Positions 1 to 4,916 of a stretch of 10,856 nt of DNA are shown here, one piece after another. A model generated the notes under the pieces. The model saw only the letters and a list, made by a program, of their open reading frames with translations, was not told the DNA's origin and ran no database searches. Numbering within the stretch: position 1 is the stretch's first letter; every line of letters starts with the position of its first letter. The position numbers were made by a program, and so were the translations under genes. Source of the DNA: an uncultured Collinsella sp. (GTDB lineage Bacteria; Actinomycetota; Coriobacteriia; Coriobacteriales; Coriobacteriaceae). Where the stretch lies: positions 1 through 10,856 of the forward strand of contig CAUDVX010000055.1 in NCBI GenBank assembly GCA_958452935.1, given 5' to 3'.

Positions 1-30
1 TGTTTGCATGTGAGCCACCTTTGCTCAAGA

Positions 31-100
31 TATAGCAAGATATAGCAAAGTATAGCAAGATATAGCAAAGTATAGTGAGATATAGCAACGTATAGCGCTG
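31..100. repeat. Seven tandem 10-bp TATAGCAARR units
   Basis: Seven consecutive 10-bp units occupy this stretch. The first four alternate TATAGCAAGA and TATAGCAAAG; the last three are degenerate (TATAGTGAGA, TATAGCAACG, TATAGCGCTG). The preceding bases TTGCTCAAGA look like a decayed eighth unit. The block is AT-rich against a GC-rich background. The 10-bp period is close to one helical turn, so each TATA step faces the same side of the DNA. That would suit a bent or cooperatively bound regulatory array for the GntR gene downstream, but simple slippage expansion would look the same. The repeat is seen directly; any function is inferred. Confidence 0.85.
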
Positions 101-510
101 TTCGCGGGTTCTTACGGTGGTGCTATTTTCCGAATGCCGCGCGGATAAAGCGCTGGGCGAACAGCTTGTTGGCAACTCACGAGGGCTCGGGGTGCCAATT
201 TGGGGTGCAGTAGTGCTGCGCCACGAAAAGGGCCTATCTACTACGTTTAAGCCGCAGGGGTCAACCATAGTCGGCTTTTTCGAAAATCGACAAGCTGTCT
301 ACCTGCGGTTTTGTTTTCACGGTTTTCGGTATGGCCGAGGCTATCCGTGTTAACGTAGTAGATGGGCCACTTTTGTGGCAAGGGGCCGACCTGCGGCTCA
401 GGGTAGCCAAAAAGCCCCGTCCCAAAAAGACTGATTGGGAGCTGGGGCGTGTCGATGCGATAGTATTGCATGGTGGTATTCGACTAACCGAGGACTTATC
501 CGAGGGCTTT
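101..510. other. Non-coding stretch upstream of the GntR gene
   Basis: No convincing gene is seen here. Short open frames on both strands lack ribosome sites and recognisable protein sequence. An open frame runs in phase into the GntR gene from 331, but its 60 codons match nothing in GntR proteins and the ATG at 331 has no Shine-Dalgarno. Two small hairpins are visible: GCCAC-TTTT-GTGGC at 366-379, and GCCCC/TCCCAA pairing with TTGGGA/GGGGC at 414-448 around a 9-nt loop. The second could be a leader attenuator. No strong promoter was identified. Confidence 0.5.
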
Positions 511-1203
511 ATGGAACAACACCAGCATTATCAGAGCCTGCAAGATCAGGCATACAACGCATTGCGCTCCAAGATCATCTATGCCGAGCTCAAGCCCGGC
601 ACGCGCCTTTCGGCGATTGGTCTGGAAAAGGAGACGGGAATCGGGCGCACGCCCATTCGCGAGTCCTTTGTACGCCTGCGTGAGCAGGAGCTGGTGGAAA
701 CGCGCCCCAAAAGCGGCACCTACGTCTCTAAGATCAGCATGGAACACGCCGAAAACGCCTGCTTCTTGCGTGAGAAGCTCGAGAGAAGCGTGCTTATTAA
801 ATGCTGTTCGGCCGCCACGCCCGAGCAAAAGCATCGGCTCGAGCAGATTCTTGCCGAGTCCGAGTCGCTCGACCATAGCGAAACGCGTCGCTTTTTCGAT
901 CTGGACAACCTGTTCCATGAGACGTGTTTTGAGATTGCCGGCCGCCACATGTTGTGGGATTGGATGAAGAGCGTCAATACGCATTTTGAGCGATACAACT
1001 GGTTGCGTATGGTCTCTCAGGATCTGGATTGGGAGCCGATTCGTCGGCAGCATCGCCGAATTCTCGCGGCCATTAAAAAGGGCGATACCGACACGGCGAG
1101 CTATCTGGCCGAGACACACCTGCACCTGATGCCCGAGGAGCAGGGCCCGGTTATCGCCTTACATCCTGACTATTTTGAGCTGTCCAAAGACTCGGCCATC
1201 TAA
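511..1203 (+). CDS. GntR family (FadR/FCD subfamily) transcriptional regulator
   Basis: A 230-residue one-component DNA-binding regulator of the GntR superfamily. Residues about 10-75 form the winged helix-turn-helix, with the typical KPGTRLS, RTPIRE and GTYVS segments. Residues about 80-210 form an all-helical FCD ligand domain. It keeps the expected metal/ligand residues D132-x3-H136, H181 (QHRRI) and H203. FCD proteins usually sense carboxylic or sugar acids and repress catabolic genes. This one converges on a KDG aldolase/kinase pair, so a uronate-type ligand is a reasonable inference. The start at 511 was chosen because GAGGG lies 4 nt upstream and the HTH begins at the usual distance; the longer frame from 331 adds 60 unmatched residues. 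The target genes are not shown by the sequence. Confidence 0.88.
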   Translation: MEQHQHYQSLQDQAYNALRSKIIYAELKPGTRLSAIGLEKETGIGRTPIRESFVRLREQELVETRPKSGTYVSKISMEHAENACFLREKLERSVLIKCCSAATPEQKHRLEQILAESESLDHSETRRFFDLDNLFHETCFEIAGRHMLWDWMKSVNTHFERYNWLRMVSQDLDWEPIRRQHRRILAAIKKGDTDTASYLAETHLHLMPEEQGPVIALHPDYFELSKDSAI

Positions 1204-1306
1204 CTCGTTCTCTTCATTAGTTGCGGTGAAATAGGGATTGTTTTGCGGCTCTGATGGTGTAAGCAGTCCGTATTCCACCGCAAGTGCCGGGGCACATCGG
1301 GGCACG

Positions 1307-1382
1307 AAAACGCTGCGGCGCCGCTTGGAGGAAAAGACCGGAAGCAAGGGTCCATTCCTCCAGACGGTGCCGCAGCTGTTTT
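1307..1382. terminator. Large hairpin after the GntR gene, probable terminator
   Basis: Arms 1312-1333 and 1355-1376 pair over 22 positions with 19 Watson-Crick pairs, two G-U pairs and one mismatch. An inner GACC/GGTC stem (1336-1339, 1349-1352) shortens the 21-nt loop. Outside the arms, AAAAC (1307-1311) can pair with GTTTT (1378-1382) across a one-base bulge. On the plus strand the stem ends in TGTTTTGATGG, so it can act as a rho-independent terminator for the GntR gene about 100 bp upstream. The stem is longer than most terminators, so a repeat element or structured RNA is also possible. Confidence 0.6.
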
Positions 1383-1439
1383 GATGGTTCGGCTTTTGTC
1401 GAAGTGTCTTAGTTGAGTGCGACTGCCAGCCGAGTAGGC

Positions 1440-1540
1440 AAAGCGGCTCGGGGGCGTGTCGCTTCCGTCACGTTCTATCAGCATACAAGACGGTTTTGGT
1501 TCTTGCTCGTGACGGAAACGGCGCGCTTCCGAGCCGTTTT
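1440..1540. repeat. Long imperfect inverted repeat in the convergent gap
   Basis: Two paired segments share one axis. The outer arms are AAAGCGGCTCGG (1440-1451) and CCGAGCCGTTTT (1529-1540), complete except for a single G-U pair. The inner arms are TTCCGTCACG (1463-1472) and CGTGACGGAA (1508-1517), 10 bp perfect. An 11-nt stretch on each side between them pairs only partly, and the central loop is 35 nt. The plus-strand tail is TTTTAAAAG, so it may also terminate transcription. Its size suggests a decayed palindromic element or a structured RNA. Confidence 0.6.
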
Positions 1541-1545
1541 AAAAG

Positions 1546-1577
1546 AAAGGGGGCGAGGTCTAGGGCACGCCCCCTTT
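1546..1577 (-). terminator. Rho-independent terminator of the KDPG aldolase gene
   Basis: Perfect 10-bp arms AAAGGGGGCG (1546-1555) and CGCCCCCTTT (1568-1577) enclose a 12-nt loop, 18 bp beyond the aldolase stop codon. Read on the minus strand the stem runs directly into CTTTCTTTTAAAAC, a T-rich tail, which fits an intrinsic terminator for the minus-strand transcript. Confidence 0.8.
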
Positions 1578-1595
1578 CACGATAGAGAGCTAAAC

Positions 1596-2237
1596 CTAGC
1601 CGCGGACCTTTTTGACGACGTCCATGGCCTCGCGGGCAATCTGCTCGACCTTGGAGAAGTCGCCGTCGGCAAACAGGGCCGGCTTAACCATCCAGGTGCC
1701 ACCGCAGGCGATGATGGCGGAGGAGCTCAGGTACTCCTCGACGTTGGCGGTGCTCACGCCGCCGGTAGGCATAAAGCGGTGACCGACAAACGGAGCAGCG
1801 AGGGCCTTGATGGTGTTGAGGCCGCCATACTGAGCCGCGGGGAAGAATTTGGTGACCTTGAGGCCCAGGTTCTCGGCGGCGGTGACCTCGGAGGGGGTCA
1901 CGGTGCCGGGAAGGACAGACAGGTCGATGTCGATGCAGTGCTTCACGACGTCCTCGTTGTAACCCGGGGAGACGATGAACTTGGCACCGGCTGTGCGGGC
2001 CTGCTCAACCTGCTCGACGGTCAGGACAGTGCCGGCGCCAACACACATCTCGGGCTCGGCCTCGGCCATAGCGGCGATGCACTCGGCGGCGCAGGCGGTG
2101 CGGAAGGTGACCTCGGCGGACTTCATGCCAGCTGCCATAAGGGCGTGGGCGAGCGGAGCGGCGTCCTCGACCTTGTCGAGCACAACGACCGGCACGATGC
2201 CCAGGGACTCAAGCGTGGTGTAGAACTGATCGAACAT
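1596..2237 (-). CDS. eda: 2-dehydro-3-deoxy-phosphogluconate (KDPG/KHG) aldolase
   Basis: A cytoplasmic class I aldolase that splits KDPG into pyruvate and glyceraldehyde 3-phosphate, the last step of the Entner-Doudoroff and uronate routes; many homologues also cleave 4-hydroxy-2-oxoglutarate. It is 213 residues, the normal family length. E42 and R46 lie in AEVTFRT, the Schiff-base lysine is K130 in VTKFFPA, and the phosphate-binding PTGGV is at 157-161. It fits a single TIM-barrel domain. The start at 2237 has AAAGGAAC close upstream and gives the canonical N-terminus. Downstream of the KDG kinase on the same strand with a 253-bp gap, so it may be co-transcribed, but a separate promoter is possible. 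KDPG and KHG specificity cannot be separated from sequence. Confidence 0.95.
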   Translation of the reverse strand: MFDQFYTTLESLGIVPVVVLDKVEDAAPLAHALMAAGMKSAEVTFRTACAAECIAAMAEAEPEMCVGAGTVLTVEQVEQARTAGAKFIVSPGYNEDVVKHCIDIDLSVLPGTVTPSEVTAAENLGLKVTKFFPAAQYGGLNTIKALAAPFVGHRFMPTGGVSTANVEEYLSSSAIIACGGTWMVKPALFADGDFSKVEQIAREAMDVVKKVRG

Positions 2238-2297
2238 GATGTTCCTTTCGATGTGTGGCGCGCATGGGCGCATGATTGCCAAATGTGCTGGTCAGGA

Positions 2298-2357
2298 GCC
2301 GATTTTGGATTGGTTATCGGAGGCACTGCTTGGGGTTCAAGCAATTCCAAAACCGGC
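2298..2357 (-). promoter_or_regulatory. Inverted repeat enclosing a candidate aldolase promoter
   Basis: GCCGATTTTGGA (2298-2309) and TCCAAAACCGGC (2346-2357) pair at 11 of 12 positions. An inner TGCTTG/CAAGCA stem with a 5-nt loop lies at 2327-2343. On the minus strand a possible promoter sits inside: -35 TTGAAC (2340-2335), 16-bp spacing, -10 GATAAC (2318-2313), about 75 bp before the aldolase start. Both outer arms contain AAAAYCGG, which resembles the core of the operators upstream of the kinase gene. The match to promoter consensus is 4 of 6 in each hexamer, so this is tentative. Confidence 0.4.
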
Positions 2358-2385
2358 TGCTCGACCAGTCGTGTAGGGAATGCCA

Positions 2386-2417
2386 GGCAAAACCGGAATG
2401 GGACTGGTGGTTTTGCC
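2386..2417. repeat. Perfect 9-bp inverted repeat GGCAAAACC/GGTTTTGCC
   Basis: Arms at 2386-2394 and 2409-2417 with a 14-nt spacer. The left arm continues as AAAACCGG, the same core seen at 2349-2356. It could be an operator pair or part of the transcript end after the kinase gene; the sequence alone does not decide. Confidence 0.45.
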
Positions 2418-2436
2418 CGGCCGGAGGAATCGGGGA

Positions 2437-2476
2437 GCGGGCCGCAGAGGTATGGGATTGGAAAGCTGCGGCCCGC
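2437..2476 (-). terminator. GC-rich hairpin after the KDG kinase gene
   Basis: Perfect 11-bp arms GCGGGCCGCAG (2437-2447) and CTGCGGCCCGC (2466-2476) enclose an 18-nt loop, starting 14 bp past the kinase stop. The minus-strand sequence beyond the stem has no clean T run, so it may be a weak or partial terminator, or a 3'-end stabilising stem that tunes expression of the downstream aldolase. Confidence 0.55.
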
Positions 2477-2490
2477 GGAATGGAGACGGA

Positions 2491-3525
2491 CTAGCGCGCG
2501 ACGCGGGTGCCACCGTCGGCGGCGTTGGCCACAACGGCGATCTCGTCGGCGGTCACCAAGTTGGAATCGCCCTTGATGGTGAGCTTGAGGATCGAGGCCG
2601 CAATCGCGTAGTTGACGGCGTCCTGCGGGTCAAAGTCGTTGATGAGGGCATGGACGAGGCCGGCGTTGAAAGCGTCGCCGGCGGCAACGCCCTCGAGCAC
2701 GTGCACGTCGTGGGCAGGGGAGAACCAGTGCGCGTCGCTCTCGGCGTCATAGAGCATGCCCATCCAGATGGAGCGTTCGACGCAGGAGATGTTGCGGACG
2801 ACCGAAGCGACCTTCTTACAGCCGTACTCGGCGCAAATCTGACGGGCCATCTCGACGTAGGTGTCACGCTCCTCGATGCCGTGGGCAAGGGAGCCGGAGA
2901 CGCAGGTCATGCCAAGGCCGGCAGGCGCATCCTCGTCGTTGGCGATGCAGATGTCGACGAGCGGCAGGAGTTCCTTCATGGTGGCCTGCGATTTCTCGGG
3001 CGACCACATCTTGCCGCGATAGTTCACGTCGCACACGGTGGTGATGCCCTTGGCGCGGCAGACGGCGAGAGCCTCCTTGCAGGCGGCGGCCATCTCGTCG
3101 GAGACGGCGGGGGTCACGCCGGAGAAGTAGAAGACATCGATGCCCTTGAGGATCTCGTCCCAGTCGAAGACGTCGCGCTTGGCCATGTTGATGGCAGAGA
3201 ACTTACGGTCGTAGACACAGCCGTTGCCGCGCTGCGAGGCACCGACCTCAAACACATAGGAGCCAAGGCGGTCGCCCTGACGCACGACGCGCGTGGTGTC
3301 GACGTCGTAGGCCTTCAGCGAACGCAGGGCGCACTCGCCCAGACGGTTGGCCGGGACAACGGAGACGTAAGCGGCCTTGTCACCCTGGTAGGCCAGGGAA
3401 AGAGCGGTGTTGGCCTCGGCGCCGCCGTAGCGGACGTCAAACTCGGTTGCCTGCTCAATACGCAGGTGGTCTTTGGGTGAGAGTCTCATCATGATCTCGC
3501 CGAAGGTAAGAACCGTTTTACCCAT
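2491..3525 (-). CDS. kdgK: 2-keto-3-deoxygluconate (KDG) kinase, PfkB family
   Basis: A cytoplasmic ATP-dependent sugar kinase that phosphorylates KDG to KDPG, the substrate of the aldolase encoded next on the same strand. It is 344 residues. The N-terminal GGAEANTA (34-41) is the PfkB substrate-binding glycine motif. DVNYR (166-170) is typical of KDG-type members. The C-terminal signature GVAAGDAFNAGL (279-290) carries the catalytic base D284, and GDSNLV (319-324) also resembles KDG kinases. The start at 3525 has AAGGAG about 10 nt upstream and gives the standard N-terminus; a longer frame to 3630 would translate through a large hairpin and has no family match. Other PfkB sugars cannot be fully excluded, but the aldolase neighbour strongly favours KDG. 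Confidence 0.93.
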   Translation of the reverse strand: MGKTVLTFGEIMMRLSPKDHLRIEQATEFDVRYGGAEANTALSLAYQGDKAAYVSVVPANRLGECALRSLKAYDVDTTRVVRQGDRLGSYVFEVGASQRGNGCVYDRKFSAINMAKRDVFDWDEILKGIDVFYFSGVTPAVSDEMAAACKEALAVCRAKGITTVCDVNYRGKMWSPEKSQATMKELLPLVDICIANDEDAPAGLGMTCVSGSLAHGIEERDTYVEMARQICAEYGCKKVASVVRNISCVERSIWMGMLYDAESDAHWFSPAHDVHVLEGVAAGDAFNAGLVHALINDFDPQDAVNYAIAASILKLTIKGDSNLVTADEIAVVANAADGGTRVAR

Positions 3526-3568
3526 GGTCGCGTAGCTCCTTCTTGCTCGTGCGTACACCTTTGATATG

Positions 3569-3626
3569 GCGTTGGCACGCAGGTGCCAAGACGGTAGGGT
3601 GCGTCTTTGCACCTGCGTGCCAACGC
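3569..3626 (-). promoter_or_regulatory. 58-nt near-perfect hairpin in the KDG kinase leader
   Basis: GCGTTGGCACGCAGGTGC (3569-3586) and GCACCTGCGTGCCAACGC (3609-3626) form an 18-bp perfect stem. After one mismatch it continues as AAGACG/CGTCTT (3588-3593, 3602-3607) with an 8-nt loop: 24 pairs in 58 nt. It lies between the likely kinase promoter and the kinase start. There is no T run on either side, so it is not a canonical terminator. It may control mRNA stability or translation, act as a protein-binding palindrome, or be a small palindromic repeat. Confidence 0.75.
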
Positions 3627-3630
3627 TCAC

Positions 3631-3657
3631 CGAAATCGGTTTACGAAATCGGTTTCG
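3631..3657. promoter_or_regulatory. Two tandem LacI-type operators
   Basis: CGAAATCGGTTTAC (3631-3644) and CGAAATCGGTTTCG (3644-3657) are direct repeats spaced 13 bp. The second is almost palindromic (CGAAA...TTTCG around a central CG-containing core), the style of LacI/GalR-family operators. They lie just downstream of the probable kinase start point and about 100 bp before the LacI-family gene, so its product is the natural candidate to bind here and repress the kinase, and perhaps itself. Binding is inferred. Confidence 0.6.
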
Positions 3658-3668
3658 TTTCGAGTTGT

Positions 3669-3696
3669 AGTATACTCACCTACAGCGTTTTGCAAG
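3669..3696. promoter_or_regulatory. Divergent promoter region for kdgK and the LacI-family gene
   Basis: AGTATACT (3669-3676) is palindromic and gives a TATACT -10 hexamer on both strands. For the minus strand, TTGCAA (3690-3695) or CTTGCA (3696-3691) is a fair -35 at 15-16 bp spacing. Transcription would start near 3662, leaving a leader of about 135 nt that contains both operators and the 58-nt hairpin. For the plus strand no good -35 is seen, so that promoter would depend on the -10 alone or on an activator. Confidence 0.5.
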
Positions 3697-3759
3697 CGAG
3701 ATTTTTAAAAAATGCCTAAAATGGTTCAGACCGCCGACAATTGGGAAACGGGGTGCGCT

Positions 3760-4782
3760 ATGGCGCAGATGAGAATCAAGGACATTGCCGCCGAGGCGGG
3801 CGTGAGCCCGGCCACGGTCTCGCGCTATCTCAACAACCGCCCCGGGCAGATGACCGAGGAAACCCGTGCTCGCATCGCGGCGGTTATCGAGCGCACCGGC
3901 TATCGCCCGCGTGCCGCTGCGCGCAATCTGCGCAGCTCGCGCACCAACCTCATCGGCGTGATCCTGGCCGACATCGCCAACCCGTTCTCGAGCGCCATGC
4001 TCGAAGGGCTTTCCGTCAGCGCCGCCGCGCGCGGCTGCTCGCTCATGACGGCCATTAGCGGCAACGACCCCGCTAAGGAAGCAGAGTCGCTCACCAGGCT
4101 TATCGATGCCGGCGTGGACGGCTTGGTTGTCAACACCTGCGGAGGTAATGACGAGGCGATTGCCGCGGCAGCGGGACGTCTGCCCGTTGTGCTGCTCGAC
4201 CGCGATGTTGCCGACGGCGGTGTCGATCTGGTGACATCTAACAACCGTGAGCTAGTCGCCGGCTTGGTAGACGCCTTGGCCGCTGCGGGCAGCGAGCGCC
4301 TGTGCCTGCTCACCGAGGCAAGCGACGATAGCCCCGTGCGTCGAGAGCGCGCCGAGGCCTTTGCCGACGAACTTTCGCGACGCGGCCTTGCGGGTGAGGT
4401 CGTCACTCTGGCCGACGGTGGCGCCTCGGGCGTCGGCCGCTTGGACGAGACCATCCGCGGCTATGCAGGCAAAAAGCTCGGCCTCATTGCTGTCAACGGC
4501 CTGGTTTTCCTGCGTCTGACCGAGGCGCTGGCGCAGCTTGGTCCCTCGCTGCCGGCGGGGCTCAAAATCGCGACGTTTGATGACTACCCCTGGAACCATG
4601 TGCTCTTTGGCGGCGTGACCACGGCCGCGCAAGACACCCTTACCATCGCCGAGCGCGTGGTCGAGCGCCTCTCCGAGCGCATTGACGTTGTTACCACTAC
4701 GGTGGGCGAGGCCGCAAAGCTGGCGCCCAAACGCATCGAGATTCCCGGCCACATCGAACATCGCGCATCAACCTCGCGCTAA
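3760..4782 (+). CDS. LacI family transcriptional regulator
   Basis: A 340-residue regulator, normal LacI/GalR length. The N-terminal helix-turn-helix (about 5-26) reads MRIKDIAAEAGVSPATVSRYL, followed by a hinge helix (about 51-60, RAAARNLRSS) and a periplasmic-binding-protein-like effector domain from about residue 64 (NLIGVILADIANPFSS) to the end, with TFDDYPW and TTAAQD in the C-terminal lobe. It is divergent from the KDG kinase and faces two LacI-type operators, so it is probably the local repressor of the KDG cassette; KdgR of Bacillus is also LacI-type. Start choice: 3760 gives the canonical N-terminus with a weak GGGGTG ribosome site; the in-frame ATG at 3712 adds 16 unmatched residues and is possible. 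The effector is not visible in the sequence. Confidence 0.9.
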   Translation: MAQMRIKDIAAEAGVSPATVSRYLNNRPGQMTEETRARIAAVIERTGYRPRAAARNLRSSRTNLIGVILADIANPFSSAMLEGLSVSAAARGCSLMTAISGNDPAKEAESLTRLIDAGVDGLVVNTCGGNDEAIAAAAGRLPVVLLDRDVADGGVDLVTSNNRELVAGLVDALAAAGSERLCLLTEASDDSPVRRERAEAFADELSRRGLAGEVVTLADGGASGVGRLDETIRGYAGKKLGLIAVNGLVFLRLTEALAQLGPSLPAGLKIATFDDYPWNHVLFGGVTTAAQDTLTIAERVVERLSERIDVVTTTVGEAAKLAPKRIEIPGHIEHRASTSR

Positions 4783-4835
4783 CCATTCGTTCGCAACTGC
4801 CTGTTCACACACGTTTTTTGAGCGCTTGATACGCT

Positions 4836-4881
4836 TTAACCCTGCGGAAACATTTTTCTGCGATAGTATCTGCGATATAGA
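4836..4881 (+). promoter_or_regulatory. GlnR-box-like sequence and possible promoter of the glutamine synthetase gene
   Basis: TTAAC (4836-4840), six bases, then GAAAC (4847-4851) fits one half of the actinobacterial GlnR pattern gTnAC-n6-GaAAc at all but the first base. A TATAGA -10 candidate lies at 4876-4881, though its -35 is poor, as expected of an activator-dependent promoter; the box would centre near -44. The short direct repeat TGCGATA (4859-4865 and 4871-4877) flanks a GATA-G-TATC palindrome. A regulator resembling GlnR is encoded in the same cluster. A single degenerate box can occur by chance. Confidence 0.35.
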
Positions 4882-4916
4882 CCAGTCGAAACCCGCCCGA
4901 AAGAAAGGGGAGCGAC

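Noticed and set aside
31..100. Possible CRISPR array
   Set aside because: The 10-bp units are directly adjacent with no unique spacers, and no cas genes are present.
117..353. 78-codon plus-strand frame in the leading non-coding region
   Set aside because: Alternative start codon, no ribosome site and no recognisable protein features.
331..510. N-terminal extension of the GntR gene from an ATG at 331
   Set aside because: No Shine-Dalgarno at 331, and the added 60 residues do not resemble GntR proteins. The ATG at 511 has GAGGG and the expected domain spacing.
1413..3480. Long plus-strand open frames (1413-2576 and 2380-3480) opposite the aldolase and kinase genes
   Set aside because: Gly/Asp/Val-rich translations typical of the reverse of GC-rich genes. 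The minus-strand frames have clear family motifs and ribosome sites.
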